Below, piece after piece: positions 27,639 to 39,451 of a stretch of 64,000 bases of DNA. The notes beneath the pieces are model-generated. The model was not told the DNA's origin, ran no database searches, and saw nothing but the letters and a program-made list of their open reading frames with translations. Every line of letters starts with the position of its first letter. The stretch's first letter is position 1. The position numbers were made by a program, and so were the translations under genes. This DNA comes from Micavibrio_B sp964399985 (GTDB taxonomy: Bacteria; Pseudomonadota; Alphaproteobacteria; Micavibrionales; Micavibrionaceae), in NCBI GenBank assembly GCA_964399985.1, contig CAYNRY010000001.1, forward strand, positions 496,001 to 560,000, in the 5' to 3' direction.

Positions 27639-30600
27639 ATGGCGCAAACTAAAACACAGACAGACAGCACAGAATTTAAAACCGTGTATGGTGTGCCCGA
27701 AGGGCAGGACGCGCGGCATTTGATCGCCCGCGCCCGAGAACTGGCAAAAGAAAAAAAGACTCTCATTCATATCGCATTGGATGAAACTCGGCTTTCTGCG
27801 CTTGAGGATTTAATCCGGTTTTTTGGTCCCGATATTCAATTTGTGTCCTTCCCTGCTTGGGATTGTCTGCCCTATGACCGCGTGGGTCCGAATACGGAGA
27901 TTGTCGCGCAGCGGATTTCAGCGCTCGCTGAGATGCTTGAATGGAAGGTTGATAATTTATTCAAGCCGCGCATTATCCTGACTACGGTTAACGCGATCAT
28001 GCAGCGCGTAATGTCGCCGGAGCATTTATTATCGGCGCATTTATCCGTGAAGAAAAAAGGTCGTCTCGATCAGAAAAAACTCACCGCGTTCCTGATCGAT
28101 AACGGCTACACCAAAACCGAAACCGTGCGGGAGGCGGGAGAATTCGCCATTCGCGGCGGTATTATTGATTTATTTCCAACAGGCCAAGCCGAGCCGGTGC
28201 GCATCGATCTTTTCGGCGATGAAGTAGAAAGCGTCCGCAGTTTCGATCCGTCATCGCAGCGCACGACAAGCGATATCGCCGAGTTCAGCCTGCGCCCCGT
28301 CACTGAATTCTTTATGACGCCTGATGCGATTGAAAAATTCCGCAGCGCCTACCGCCAGCTTTTCGGTGTCAACCAAGCCAACGACCCACTTTATAACGCT
28401 GTATCGGAAGGCCGTAAACATTCCGGAATGGAACATTGGCAGCCGCTATTTTTCGACTCCATGGCGACGCTCTTTGACTATATCAATCGTCCGGTTTTGT
28501 CTTTCGATGCACAGGCCGAAGCCTCGCGGAGCGAACGCCTGACGCAAATCCATGACTTTTATCAGGCGCGCCAGACCCTTGATAAATCGCTGCAGGAAAA
28601 AAAGAAGAAAAAAGAGAGTGATGTTTCTTTAAGCGGCGGGCTGTACCATCCGCTGCCGCCGAAAATGCTGTATATCGAGAACAATGAATTCGATACATTG
28701 ATAGCCGATACCGATCCTGAAATTCTGCAAAGCTTCGCTTCGCCGAAAGAAGACGCCAAAACCGAAGCTCGCAAAGCGCGTGAATTCGGCGATATACGGG
28801 CTCAGGCCAATTTAAATCTCTTCCGCGAAGTCGGCAATTTCCTGAAAACCCAGTTGTCAGACACCCGCAAAATTGTGATTGCCTGTTATTCCCAAGGTTC
28901 GCGCGATCGTCTGAAATTGATGATGGAAGATAACGGTGTTTCCAATCTTGTCGTTTGCGAAAATTTTGACGACATCCGCAAATTAAAATCGCCGCAAATC
29001 GGCTTTACTATTCTGTTCCTTGAACACGGATTTATCGCCGACGATCTGGCGGTGATTACCGAACAGGATATCTTGGGCGACCGACTGGCGCGTAAAGGCA
29101 AACGTCGCAAGAAAGCCGATAATTTCCTCAAAGAGGTGAGCGCGCTTGCTCCCGGCGATCTCGTCGTCCATATCGATCATGGTGTGGGCCGGTTCGAGGG
29201 GCTGGAAACGCTTAAAGCGGGCGGCATTCTCCATGACTGTCTGAAGCTCGTTTATCATGGCGGCGACAAACTTTTCGTTCCCGTTGAAAATATCGAAGTT
29301 CTCTCGCGTTTCGGCAATGAAGATAGCAATGTCGATCTCGATAAGCTCGGTAGCGGTTCTTGGCAGGCGCGAAAGGCTAAGGTCAAAAAAGACCTGATGA
29401 TCATGGCCGAAGGCCTTCTCAAAATCGCCGCCGAACGCCAGCTTCGCGAAGCGGACAAGCTCGATATTCAGACCGGGCCTTATAATGAATTCGCCGCACG
29501 TTTCCCGTATCAGGAAACGGACGATCAGCTTCGTGCCATTTCCGACTCGTTATCCGACCTTATGTCCGGTCACCCGATGGACCGCTTGGTCTGCGGCGAT
29601 GTCGGCTTCGGCAAAACAGAAATTGCCATGCGCGCCGCTTACGTCGCGGCCAGTAACGGTATGCAGGTTGCGATCATCGCGCCGACAACGCTTTTGGCGC
29701 GCCAGCATTTTAACGGCTTCACCGAACGCTTCAAAGGCCTCGGTTTCCGCATTGTCCAGTTGTCACGCCTCGTTACCGCCAAGGATTCCAAGAGCGCCAA
29801 GGACGAGATCGAGAAGGGCAGCGCAACGATCGTTATCGGCACGCACGCACTGCTTGGCGGCAGTATCAAATTCCGCAATTTAGGTTTGGTGATCGTCGAT
29901 GAAGAACAGCGTTTTGGCGTCAAGCAAAAGGAAAAGCTCAAAGAGCTGAAAGCCAATGTCCATGTATTGACTTTAACCGCGACGCCGATCCCGCGCACGC
30001 TGCAAATGGCACTCTCGGGCGTCCGCGACATGAGCATTATCGCAACGCCGCCGGTCGACCGTCTGGCCATCCGCACTTTCGTGATGCCGACCGATCCGCT
30101 GGTCTTAAGAGAAGCGATCCTGCGTGAGCATTATCGCGGCGGCCAGTCTTTCTATGTATGCCCGCGCATCAAGGATATGGAAGCGCTCGAGGAAATGCTT
30201 AAAGACCTCGTGCCGGAGGTAAAAACCATCGCCGCGCATGGCCAGATGACGCCGACGGAACTAGAAGATCGCATGACAGCTTTTTATGAAGGTCAATACG
30301 GGATTTTGCTGGCGACCAATATCATCGAGTCCGGGCTCGATATTCCGGCGGCCAACACCATTATCGTTCACCGCGCCGATCTTTTTGGTCTGTCGCAGCT
30401 TTATCAAATTCGCGGTCGCGTTGGTCGTTCGAAGGTCCGTGCCTATGCTTACCTGACTTATGATCCTCAAAAGCAATTGACATCTCAGGCGCAAAAACGC
30501 CTCGAAGTCTTTGAAACACTTGATAGTCTTGGCGCTGGTTTCCAGCTCGCAAGTCACGATCTTGATATTCGCGGCGGCGGCAATTTGCTGGGTGAAGAAC

Positions 30601-31160
30601 AGTCGGGCCATATCAAGGAAGTCGGGATCGAGCTTTACCAGCAAATGCTGGAAGACGCTGTGGCAGCCTCTCGCGCCGGTATCGGTAAGGAAATCGAGAT
30701 TCCGGATACGGGCTGGAGCCCGGTTATCAATATTGGAACTTCTGTATTAATCCCAGAGGCTTATGTAGTGGATTTAAGTGTTCGTATGAGCCTTTATCGC
30801 CGTCTCGCAGAATTGGAAACTGGAGAGGATATTGAATCCTTCGCTGCCGAATTAATCGACCGTTTCGGTGACTTGCCAGAAGAAGTTAAGAATCTGCTTG
30901 ATATCGTGAAGATCAAGCAGCTTTGCCGTACGGCAGGCGTCAGCCATTTAGAAGCTGGTCCGAAAGGCGCTGTTATTGGCTTCTATAAAGACGCGCCGCC
31001 CAACCGCGATAACCTGATTAAATGGTTCACAGAAAAAGGCAGCAGCGTCAAATACCGTCCCGATCATAAAATTACTCTTTCGCGTAACTGGGAGAGTGCC
31101 AAGGATCGAGTGAAGGCGGTGGCTAATCTGGCAGGTGAACTGGCACGTTTGGCAGGATAA
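27639..31160 (+). CDS. mfd: Mfd, transcription-repair coupling factor
   Basis: 1173 residues, full length. N-terminal UvrB-like module (about 1-350), the RNA-polymerase-interacting domain with [16 protein letters not shown] (about 505-520), helicase domains with [12 protein letters not shown] and [11 protein letters not shown] and [10 protein letters not shown], and the C-terminal TRCF domain. It removes stalled RNA polymerase and recruits UvrA. Expressed with sdhE. No SOS box is seen before it. Confidence 0.98.
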   Translation: MAQTKTQTDSTEFKTVYGVPEGQDARHLIARARELAKEKKTLIHIALDETRLSALEDLIRFFGPDIQFVSFPAWDCLPYDRVGPNTEIVAQRISALAEMLEWKVDNLFKPRIILTTVNAIMQRVMSPEHLLSAHLSVKKKGRLDQKKLTAFLIDNGYTKTETVREAGEFAIRGGIIDLFPTGQAEPVRIDLFGDEVESVRSFDPSSQRTTSDIAEFSLRPVTEFFMTPDAIEKFRSAYRQLFGVNQANDPLYNAVSEGRKHSGMEHWQPLFFDSMATLFDYINRPVLSFDAQAEASRSERLTQIHDFYQARQTLDKSLQEKKKKKESDVSLSGGLYHPLPPKMLYIENNEFDTLIADTDPEILQSFASPKEDAKTEARKAREFGDIRAQANLNLFREVGNFLKTQLSDTRKIVIACYSQGSRDRLKLMMEDNGVSNLVVCENFDDIRKLKSPQIGFTILFLEHGFIADDLAVITEQDILGDRLARKGKRRKKADNFLKEVSALAPGDLVVHIDHGVGRFEGLETLKAGGILHDCLKLVYHGGDKLFVPVENIEVLSRFGNEDSNVDLDKLGSGSWQARKAKVKKDLMIMAEGLLKIAAERQLREADKLDIQTGPYNEFAARFPYQETDDQLRAISDSLSDLMSGHPMDRLVCGDVGFGKTEIAMRAAYVAASNGMQVAIIAPTTLLARQHFNGFTERFKGLGFRIVQLSRLVTAKDSKSAKDEIEKGSATIVIGTHALLGGSIKFRNLGLVIVDEEQRFGVKQKEKLKELKANVHVLTLTATPIPRTLQMALSGVRDMSIIATPPVDRLAIRTFVMPTDPLVLREAILREHYRGGQSFYVCPRIKDMEALEEMLKDLVPEVKTIAAHGQMTPTELEDRMTAFYEGQYGILLATNIIESGLDIPAANTIIVHRADLFGLSQLYQIRGRVGRSKVRAYAYLTYDPQKQLTSQAQKRLEVFETLDSLGAGFQLASHDLDIRGGGNLLGEEQSGHIKEVGIELYQQMLEDAVAASRAGIGKEIEIPDTGWSPVINIGTSVLIPEAYVVDLSVRMSLYRRLAELETGEDIESFAAELIDRFGDLPEEVKNLLDIVKIKQLCRTAGVSHLEAGPKGAVIGFYKDAPPNRDNLIKWFTEKGSSVKYRPDHKITLSRNWESAKDRVKAVANLAGELARLAG

Positions 31161-31200
31161 AGTCTTTATGGTAAGATATTGATCTGAACGGAGAAACGCC

Positions 31201-31614
31201 ATGCCATCCTATCTCGATCTGCAAGTTATCGAAGCCTTGACCAAAGCCAAGGGGAATCAGACTAAGGCGCGGACAATTCTTATCCAGATGGCAGGTGAAG
31301 ATCAGCGTCTTTTGATGGCGCTTTCCAAGCCATATTTGACCGCGATGGCGGCGCAGGCGCTCAATCATCATTCGGCTGTCGAGAAAAAGCAGAAAACCAA
31401 AGCTTCTGCGGTTGATGTTCCAACGGTCCCAAAGGGCGTCAAGAATCAGGCAGGGTTTGGTCTCGATCTCTTAAAAGCCCTTGGCGGCCCCAATGTCGCT
31501 AAATTCGGTCAGGAGGATGCCGCGCCGCCTATTCGTAAAAAAGCTGCCTCATCACAGCATGTCAACGCGCTCAAACTCATGGCGTCCAAATCCAAAACCA
31601 AGCCAAATAAATAA
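31201..31614 (+). CDS. Conserved-looking protein of unknown function
   Basis: 137 residues, GGAG before the ATG. The first 60 residues form two or three helices (VIEALTKAKGNQTKARTIL, then a leucine-rich DQRLLMALSKPYL); the rest is Lys/Ala-rich with a small hydrophobic patch GFGLDLLKALGG. The N-terminal segment with GNQTKAR is reminiscent of short DNA-associated helical modules, but I cannot name a family. Its stop overlaps the next ATG by one base, so it is coupled to the sugar-kinase-like gene. Confidence 0.6.
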   Translation: MPSYLDLQVIEALTKAKGNQTKARTILIQMAGEDQRLLMALSKPYLTAMAAQALNHHSAVEKKQKTKASAVDVPTVPKGVKNQAGFGLDLLKALGGPNVAKFGQEDAAPPIRKKAASSQHVNALKLMASKSKTKPNK

Positions 31615-32648
31615 TGTTCAACGAAGACTGGAAGACGGCTTTCCTGTCCCGTGAGGGATGGCGTGACGCAACGGAAAATCATGCGGGCGATGACTGGGCC
31701 TTGCGCAAATTTTCGCGACTTGTAAAAGACGGCGCAAATGTAATTCTAATGCAATCCCTGCCGGACGATCATCCGCGGGCGACACTCGGTCATAAAGTCG
31801 AAGATTATGTACGGATTGCAAAATATCTGAAGAATAAGGAATTTCCTGCGCCGGATATTTTTGCGGAAGATGTCCCGCATGGGCTTTTGCTTCTGGAAGA
31901 TTTCGGTGATATCTCCCTTCATGAAATCATCAGGGATGATAGGGCAAGCGCCTATAAATATTATATTGAGGCCACGGAATTATTGTTGCGCTTTTATAAT
32001 GAATTGGCATCCGGCAGTCTCGATCTGCCGAATTATTTTGATACGGCAATTTACAAAGGTCGCCGCCGCTTGATGGATTGGTATTATCCTGCGGTCACAG
32101 GTCAAAAAGTAACTCCTGAAATTATGAACGCATATATCGCGGCATGGTCGGACATAGAAACGCAATTGCCTGCGCCTATATTGAAATTTTCCCATGCCGA
32201 TTATCACCCGCATAACCTGATGATCAAAGACGGCCAGATCGGCCTGATCGATTTTCAGGGCGCGATGTGGGCCCCTGCGCCTTACGATCTGGTCAATTTG
32301 CTAGAAGATGCGCGGCGCATCGTGCCTGATAATATAAAGACGGCTTGTCTGAAAATATTTGAAGATAATCTGGCACCGGAAGAATGGCAGAATTTCAAAG
32401 CCTGGTATGATGCGCTGGCCGTGCAATTCCATGCCCGGGTGATAGGCCAAGCGGTCAGGCTTGCCGTCAAAGAAAACAAAACGCGGCTTTTGGATTATAT
32501 TCCGAATTTGAAGAAATATCTGGCACGCGAAATACAGTCGCCGTTGATGCAGCCTTTAAAGGAAGTATGCGAGAAGGCAGGGCTGGATTTTTCTGCCAGC
32601 ACAAGTCTTAATTTGTCGCCTGATCTGTTTGCGCCTGATGCATTCTGA
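31614..32648 (+). CDS. APH-fold kinase, AmgK-like
   Basis: 344 residues. Aminoglycoside phosphotransferase fold with the catalytic loop FSHADYHPHNLMI and the metal-binding IDFQGAMWAP (DFQ in place of DFG-type), close to AmgK, the N-acetylmuramate/GlcNAc anomeric kinase of peptidoglycan recycling. In AmgK operons the partner is MurU; here none is adjacent, so substrate assignment is by resemblance only. Ends by overlapping the opposing O-antigen-ligase-like gene by 41 bp. Confidence 0.7.
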   Translation: MFNEDWKTAFLSREGWRDATENHAGDDWALRKFSRLVKDGANVILMQSLPDDHPRATLGHKVEDYVRIAKYLKNKEFPAPDIFAEDVPHGLLLLEDFGDISLHEIIRDDRASAYKYYIEATELLLRFYNELASGSLDLPNYFDTAIYKGRRRLMDWYYPAVTGQKVTPEIMNAYIAAWSDIETQLPAPILKFSHADYHPHNLMIKDGQIGLIDFQGAMWAPAPYDLVNLLEDARRIVPDNIKTACLKIFEDNLAPEEWQNFKAWYDALAVQFHARVIGQAVRLAVKENKTRLLDYIPNLKKYLAREIQSPLMQPLKEVCEKAGLDFSASTSLNLSPDLFAPDAF

Positions 32649-33969
32649 TCGCCGCGGCGGGGACCGTGATGGCAATGCCAAGAATGAACCACATAAACCT
32701 TGTATATAATAGTTCATGCATGACCGACATGATGGCGAAGGTCAGGAAGATCCCGAGCGCCAGCGAGTTGACGGTTTGAATATATTTATTCGGGTTTTTT
32801 AGCTCGCGTGACAATGTAAAAATAATCAACCAGAAAAAGCCACCGAAAATCGCAATGCCTATCAATCCGGTTTCGCAAAGTATCCAGACAGGCGTTGAAT
32901 CGATGACATCCAGAAATTCCCCAAATCTCTTCGGCTGCTCCACTTGGGTGGTGCCTAACCCCGATCCCAGAATGGGAGATTCAGACCATAGCTCGATGGC
33001 AAATCCGTTGACTTTAAGGCGCAACAGATCGCTTGGAAATTGGTCGGCAGGGAGTTTTATTTCGTTTTTCTCCTGTTGTCCGCTGAATTGCTTTAGAAGG
33101 CCGGGTAGCTGTACAAATTGAACATTCTGGCGCTGCTTGAAAATAAAATGCGGCTCGCTTGGCTTGTTATGAATGACAGTCAGTAGCATGACAATCGCGC
33201 AGCCCAGCGCAAAGGATGGTAATACAGATTTGAAAAAATATTGGCGATTAATGAAAATAAAGGCGGCAATTTGCAGGATCATTAAAATCCAGCAAGAGCG
33301 CGATCCGATCTGAACGTGAATAAGCGGCAGCATGATCCAGAAGAATTTTTCCAGTCCAGGGCCTAATAAAGGCTTCGGTGTGTTGCCATAGAAAAATACG
33401 AGCGTCGTAACGGAAAGCATCAGAAAGCCTAGCGCATTTCTGTTCGCCATCAACCCTTTGAACGGGTAGGCGATAATGCCGTCGAGCAGATGAAAATCCT
33501 GTGCTGTGATGACCAGGCTACCTATGGTGCAAACAGTCAAAGCGAAGAGCGTCATGATGCGGAAAAATTTATAAATCTTGATAGATTTTCCGTTATAGGC
33601 AAACCAAGCGCCCCACAGGAAATAAGCTATCAGGACAAACCATCCCGCAATCTTGTTCTGTAGTCCCCATTGCGGGATCTGTCCCTGCTGCGCATATCCG
33701 GTGTATAAAGAGACGAGCAAAACTACCGTCATCGCCGCCAACCAGCCATAGGTATAGGCAATCTTGTAAACCGGCCATTCGGATTGTTTCAGGAAAAGGC
33801 TGGCCGTGATCAAGATACCGGCGACGGGCAATAAAAAATCGGCCAGATTGAAGCGAAGTCCCGCATAGACGGGCGTTTCGAATAAATCCCATTGAATTTG
33901 CAACATGCAGCCCGCCAGCAGGCTGAGGCAGATTATGGCTTTATTCAAGTAAGAAATCTTATACGTCAT
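32608..33969 (-). CDS. O-antigen ligase/polymerase-like membrane protein
   Basis: 453 residues with about 11-12 membrane segments and one large external loop (about residues 265-345) that contains basic and acidic residues and a short glycine motif SPILGSGLGTTQ; this is the layout of WaaL/Wzy-type O-antigen ligases and polymerases. It would act on undecaprenyl-linked glycans at the outer face of the inner membrane. Overlaps the upstream flippase-like gene by 11 bp, forming a two-gene operon. Confidence 0.75.
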   Translation of the reverse strand: MTYKISYLNKAIICLSLLAGCMLQIQWDLFETPVYAGLRFNLADFLLPVAGILITASLFLKQSEWPVYKIAYTYGWLAAMTVVLLVSLYTGYAQQGQIPQWGLQNKIAGWFVLIAYFLWGAWFAYNGKSIKIYKFFRIMTLFALTVCTIGSLVITAQDFHLLDGIIAYPFKGLMANRNALGFLMLSVTTLVFFYGNTPKPLLGPGLEKFFWIMLPLIHVQIGSRSCWILMILQIAAFIFINRQYFFKSVLPSFALGCAIVMLLTVIHNKPSEPHFIFKQRQNVQFVQLPGLLKQFSGQQEKNEIKLPADQFPSDLLRLKVNGFAIELWSESPILGSGLGTTQVEQPKRFGEFLDVIDSTPVWILCETGLIGIAIFGGFFWLIIFTLSRELKNPNKYIQTVNSLALGIFLTFAIMSVMHELLYTRFMWFILGIAITVPAAAIRMHQAQTDQATN

Positions 33970-34939
33970 CTTTCGCTGCGCCTTTACGGGACAGCTTTAG
34001 CAGTTTTTGCAGATCACCCGTAAAGGCAAGCGGCAGTGCGATTAGAATTGTCCCCAGAATACTTAAAATTCCGACCTGTACCGAGATCAAAAAAGCGCTT
34101 TCCATTGGAATATTCAAGAAACCTAATGCGACGATAAAGGCGCCTTCTCGGATACCCCAACCGCCAAACCCGACGGGCAGTGATGAGGCGATAGAGATAA
34201 AAGGAAGCATGGCTATAAATTCGAGAAGATTGAATTCGACGCCAACAGCCTTGGCAGCTAGGCATCCGGCAATAAAGAAGGATGCTTGCGCCGCAAGGCT
34301 GGTCAGAATGATTTTGATCGCAAGTCTTGGGGTTTTAAGTATGCGTAGCACATAGAGAAAAGAGGAGTATAGGGCGTCATTTTTGCGGATATAAGGTTTT
34401 AAATATTTTAGCGCGAGGATGCCTAGAATGGTGCACAATACTAACGCAACACATAATTCTATCAGTGATGATTGCAGATTGTCGCCTGGGACTAAATCGG
34501 TCAAAACAGGTGAAAAAATAACCGCAAAAAATAGCATGGCAAAAAAGGTCATAAAACGGTCGGCAATTACGGCGCAGAGTGATTTCAGGATGGATAGCCC
34601 GTAATGGCGGGCGAGGAATAACCGAACGAAAACACCGCCGACAGAAGTGATAAAAACGAAATTTGCCAATTGGCTTGCCACGCTTATATTGAGCGCGGTT
34701 TTATAATTCACCAGAGTGTCTTCGGCGTTCATAAAATATTTCCACCGGAGCGCTAGGAACAAGACTTGTGTCCCGATCATCGCGATAGCGGCAAGAAAAT
34801 ATTCCATTCTTATATTGGCCGCCAACTGCGCCACATGCGGCCAATCCATCCTGAATAGGATAATGGCAATAATCCCCGCCACGAGGAAAAGCTTTATAGC
34901 CAGATTGTGGCGAGACCATAGTGTACGGAGAAAATTCAT
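33959..34939 (-). CDS. UPF0104/AglD-type flippase-like membrane protein
   Basis: 326 residues, about 8-9 membrane segments, with the family motif PVGFGGWGIREGAF near residue 265. This fold is shared by lysylphosphatidylglycerol synthase membrane domains and AglD-type proteins thought to handle lipid-linked sugars. There is no C-terminal synthetase domain, so a role in lipid-linked glycan transport beside the O-antigen-ligase-like protein is more likely than lysyl transfer (inference). Confidence 0.78.
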   Translation of the reverse strand: MNFLRTLWSRHNLAIKLFLVAGIIAIILFRMDWPHVAQLAANIRMEYFLAAIAMIGTQVLFLALRWKYFMNAEDTLVNYKTALNISVASQLANFVFITSVGGVFVRLFLARHYGLSILKSLCAVIADRFMTFFAMLFFAVIFSPVLTDLVPGDNLQSSLIELCVALVLCTILGILALKYLKPYIRKNDALYSSFLYVLRILKTPRLAIKIILTSLAAQASFFIAGCLAAKAVGVEFNLLEFIAMLPFISIASSLPVGFGGWGIREGAFIVALGFLNIPMESAFLISVQVGILSILGTILIALPLAFTGDLQKLLKLSRKGAAKDDV

Positions 34940-35082
34940 GTAACCCGATTTAAGTATTTAATATCAATGGAATAAAGATGCCTTTCCCGATGGTCAATAG
35001 AGTATAAGCGTTTATCTTGATTTTATCGACAAATGGGCATAATTTCGCCGGACCAAAAATTGGGTTAAATTAAGGATTATAG

Positions 35083-36309
<1,227 letters not shown>

Positions 36310-36318
36310 CCTTTAGAG

Positions 36319-36350
36319 CGCTCTTTTCTGCTGGTCAGGAAAGAGCGTTT
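36319..36350 (+). terminator. Terminator after the aminotransferase gene
   Basis: Stem CGCTCTTT / AAAGAGCG with a 13-base loop, then GTTTAAAG; only a weak T-run. Confidence 0.6.
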
Positions 36351-36367
36351 AAAGTATTCTTTTGCGT

Positions 36368-37093
36368 ATGTCTCAAATTATTTTACAGCGATCATCTGCA
36401 GGCAATGTTCTTTTTTTGATCCTTATTGCTGTCGCATTGTTTGCTGCACTATCATACGCTGTTATAAACTCTACTCGCGTAGGTTCATCAAATATTTCCT
36501 CCGAAAAAGCCGTTTCCGGAGCGGCGGCACTCGTTCAGTATCTAGCAACAATTCGCCAGGCGATAGACAGAATGAAGCTTACGAATGGCTGCCAGCCAAA
36601 TCAGTTTAACTTCACATCATATTATGCTCTTACGAGCAACTCAAATTCACCTCCCGACAAGTCGTGTCATCTTTATGACGCTGCAGGAGGCGGAGTATCT
36701 CCAGTTACATTTTCTAGGGATTATTTCGACCAGAAAAAATTTGGATCTGGTAATTTATGGAATACTAACTACGGAACGGTGTATAATTATCGCGTCAGCG
36801 TCAATCCCAATAATCGATGGCTTCATATCGGGACTCATAACGCTGGCGAGGCAAGTGTTGATTTGATGGGGCAGGTTTACGGGGTAAGTGACGACATCTG
36901 TAAGGAAATAAACCGTCAGTTAAATGTTAATCCGCCAACTTATGCACCTCAAACATATAATCAATGGGTAACGGTTGCTTTTTACGGGACCTATACAGAC
37001 AGCAACGTTTTTATATTTCCACATTCTATGGGTTGTATATATAATTCAACCTATCAGGCGAATTTCCTGATTTATCCATTCATCGAAAGATGA
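36368..37093 (+). CDS. Pilin-like secreted protein of unknown function
   Basis: 241 residues from the ATG at 36368; a TTG at 36362 is less likely. A short N-terminus with SSAG is followed by a hydrophobic helix NVLFLILIAVALFAALSYAV (residues 13-32) and then a Ser/Asn/Tyr-rich globular part with four Cys. The shape recalls type IV prepilins and pseudopilins, with a possible cleavage after Gly12, but the Glu at +5 is missing. I know similar N-termini only as hypothetical proteins. No pilus genes are adjacent. Confidence 0.55.
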   Translation: MSQIILQRSSAGNVLFLILIAVALFAALSYAVINSTRVGSSNISSEKAVSGAAALVQYLATIRQAIDRMKLTNGCQPNQFNFTSYYALTSNSNSPPDKSCHLYDAAGGGVSPVTFSRDYFDQKKFGSGNLWNTNYGTVYNYRVSVNPNNRWLHIGTHNAGEASVDLMGQVYGVSDDICKEINRQLNVNPPTYAPQTYNQWVTVAFYGTYTDSNVFIFPHSMGCIYNSTYQANFLIYPFIER

Positions 37094-37096
37094 TTG

Positions 37097-38365
37097 TCAG
37101 GCAGTCTCTTTTTTTCTGCTGAAAAATTTTAATCCCCTATGTGGCCTGACAGGTGGTGCGCTAGAGCTTTCGCCTTTTTCTTTTTGTGACGCTTCGTAAT
37201 TTTTTACCAGTAGGTCGCAAATATGATCAAATTTCTTGCGGTTTTCTTCGAGTGACATTTCAAAGAAATTTTTCAGGCGGCGGATGTTCTCCGGACTCGC
37301 ATCATCGATATTGGTCGACGGATAATCGTCGCGATAATCGCCGGTGATCATGGATTTATTGAATGTAAAGGTGCGCTCTCCCATTTCTTCCGAGTAAGCC
37401 TCGTACAGCGCGGACTCAGATGCGTGAAAAAAGATATTGATCAACGGCATATCGTTGTTCGGATCAACGACGCCGATCGAACCGAAACGGTTCCAGTCTT
37501 CCTTGGCGATAGACCGGTTGGCGTATCCTGTACCGATGACAATAAAAATCAAATCACGGTCTGCCGGGATATGATGACGCAGGGCGCCCATATAAGTCAT
37601 ACAAGGATTGTCGAAGATACTCCCGTCGATGGCGGATATTTCGCGTTCGGCTGCGTCTGCCTGCGGCCTCATCAGAAAATGGTGGCACTGAAAATATGTC
37701 GGTGCGGCGGTCGATCCCATGACGGCGTCATATAAGGCTACTTCAGGCGGCGAATGATATTTTTGTACACCATCGAATTTTAAATTTTTTAGCCATACCG
37801 CATGGCCACCTTCATTGACAAGGTTCCAACTCGCCGCCACCTGGTTTGCGTTATCATGCGCTTCTTTTTTTAGAACCGGATAGCGGCTGTCAATATTATA
37901 AACCGGAATGACCAATGATTTTAAGCTATCTGATAATCTCGTTCGCCCGAATAAAGCGCGAAGGGCGCGGCCTAGATTGGCTTGTTCGTAATGCCCCTGT
38001 TTCAATAAACGATCAAGCTGTGAAATTCGCATCGTACGATTGTTAAAATCATGTATTAGGCTGCGGAATGAGCGGAACGCGTCTTGGGGAAAAATCTGTG
38101 ATCCTTCACGCTCGTAAAACCGCACCATGTGCCGCGCCTTGAATTTCGGCACGCCCGGATCGTATGGGTGCGGGTGGTTCAGTGCCGCATTTAAGATCGA
38201 TCCGGTGGATGGCCCGCAGAATATATCGACCATATCCGCCATATGCAGGCCGGTTGTCTCCTCGATCTTTTGCATGAAATGAGCGGGTATCAAACCGCGC
38301 ATGCCGCCGCCATAAGTGTAAAGAGCGATAATCGGTCGTTTTTTGGGAGGCAATGTTTCAGTCAT
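37097..38365 (-). CDS. Patatin-like phospholipase
   Basis: 422 residues. Patatin motifs in order: oxyanion loop GGGMRG (19-24), nucleophile elbow GPSTG with Ser53, and the catalytic Asp in DGSIFDNPC near residue 245. The elbow has Pro in the second position, as in some patatins. It should release acyl chains from phospholipids; no signal peptide is visible, so it is cytosolic or secreted by another route. Patatins serve as lipases and as toxins in accessory DNA. Faces the pilin-like gene. Confidence 0.85.
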   Translation of the reverse strand: MTETLPPKKRPIIALYTYGGGMRGLIPAHFMQKIEETTGLHMADMVDIFCGPSTGSILNAALNHPHPYDPGVPKFKARHMVRFYEREGSQIFPQDAFRSFRSLIHDFNNRTMRISQLDRLLKQGHYEQANLGRALRALFGRTRLSDSLKSLVIPVYNIDSRYPVLKKEAHDNANQVAASWNLVNEGGHAVWLKNLKFDGVQKYHSPPEVALYDAVMGSTAAPTYFQCHHFLMRPQADAAEREISAIDGSIFDNPCMTYMGALRHHIPADRDLIFIVIGTGYANRSIAKEDWNRFGSIGVVDPNNDMPLINIFFHASESALYEAYSEEMGERTFTFNKSMITGDYRDDYPSTNIDDASPENIRRLKNFFEMSLEENRKKFDHICDLLVKNYEASQKEKGESSSAPPVRPHRGLKFFSRKKETA

Positions 38366-38751
38366 GGGAGCTTATCTTAAGGAGGTAATATAGGAAATAA
38401 GAATACCTGAAAAATTAACCTTTGTCACAAGATCAAAAAAAACCGGACACAAGGTCCGGCGAGTTGAACAGGGAGGTTTCACGTCTGGGAGACGTAAAGG
38501 ACCCTAAGGTCCGCCGCTCTTATATGTCAGTTCAATGGTTAATGTCTATTAATAATTAGATATGACTGCCATGCAGCAAAAGCATAACTTCAATAAGTTG
38601 CGCCTAATTTAGAAATTTTGTTTCATCGTAATAAAAATTGTCGCGCTGCTTTTTTCTCCGCATTTTTCTAAAGCCCGACCACCATATTTACTTGACATAA
38701 CTTTTAAATAAAGGTACTTAGTTTCAAAATTAATGCGTAAAGAGATGTGTA
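38366..38751. other. 386-base gap with a candidate small RNA
   Basis: No open frame of note. The left part holds three consecutive hairpins on the minus strand (next entry). The right part (38560-38740) is AT-rich, with no motif that I can support, and includes the leader of the helical-repeat gene. Confidence 0.5.
38435..38514 (-). ncRNA. Candidate small RNA with three hairpins and an anti-Shine-Dalgarno stretch
   Basis: Read on the minus strand: hairpin GGACC-TTAG-GGTCC (38512-38499), hairpin ACGTCT-CCC-AGACGT (38495-38481), an unpaired stretch with ACCTCCC (38477-38471) and a terminator CCGGAC-CTTGT-GTCCGG with eight T (38459-38435). All stems are perfect. The ACCTCC stretch can pair with Shine-Dalgarno sites. 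A TATAAG element just upstream (38521-38516) could start an RNA of about 80 nt. Not recognised as a named family. Confidence 0.5.
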
Positions 38752-39429
38752 ATGAAACAAAGTGAAATCGAAGCTCAGACTCAGGAAGCTTTGGAAAAAG
38801 CCGAAAAGGCAGAATCTGTTAGAGCTGATCGCGTTAGGCACGTTGGTTATTTGGGAAAAAAGCTTCCTCATAAGGCCGAACAAGCCATAAAAATTCTTAG
38901 CCATCCGAAACTTAACGGAGATGATGCCGTCATGCGGATCGGCGCTTTCGCCATTACAAATTTCTATGCTTCCGTTGATGCGTTGAAAAAAATCGGGAGT
39001 CCAAAAGCGATCGAGCGACTGATCTGGATGGCCTCAAATCGGATCAATACTGATAAACGGGCCCAGCTGCCTGATATTGTCAAAGCGCTCAAAGACATAC
39101 AAACTGACGAAGCTTTTACGGCGGCTAACCATATTCTTCACAAAGACTCGTTGCGCGGCGTCCCTGAATTACAGCGTTACTTGTCGGTCAGAAAAGAATT
39201 TAACGCTCATGCACAAACGCAACAAATTCTTGAAACGGAAATATCTATCTCGCGAATAACCTTGTCGATAACAGGTGATAACTTTGAAGCCAGGCTGGAA
39301 TCCTCGTCTGCCATTCCAGTTTTAAGAGATGTTCTCAACGAGGCCGTGCTTGCCGTGCCGTCACTGGCTCAAGAAAAACAAGTGAAGCAGGCGATTGAAA
39401 AATTATATGCGGCAGTTCTAAAGCCATAG
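38752..39429 (+). CDS. Helical-repeat protein of unknown function (1 of 4)
   Basis: 225 residues. An N-terminal charged helix is followed by alpha-helical pairs of about 35 residues resembling HEAT or armadillo repeats (KAEQAIKILSHPK, SVDALKKIGSPKAIERLI, IVKALKDIQTDEAF). No enzyme motif, signal peptide or membrane segment is seen. It heads a plus-strand cluster of four such proteins. Such solenoids usually bind other proteins; no partner is evident here. Confidence 0.6.
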   Translation: MKQSEIEAQTQEALEKAEKAESVRADRVRHVGYLGKKLPHKAEQAIKILSHPKLNGDDAVMRIGAFAITNFYASVDALKKIGSPKAIERLIWMASNRINTDKRAQLPDIVKALKDIQTDEAFTAANHILHKDSLRGVPELQRYLSVRKEFNAHAQTQQILETEISISRITLSITGDNFEARLESSSAIPVLRDVLNEAVLAVPSLAQEKQVKQAIEKLYAAVLKP

Positions 39430-39451
39430 TGATATAACATCGGAAGTCATC

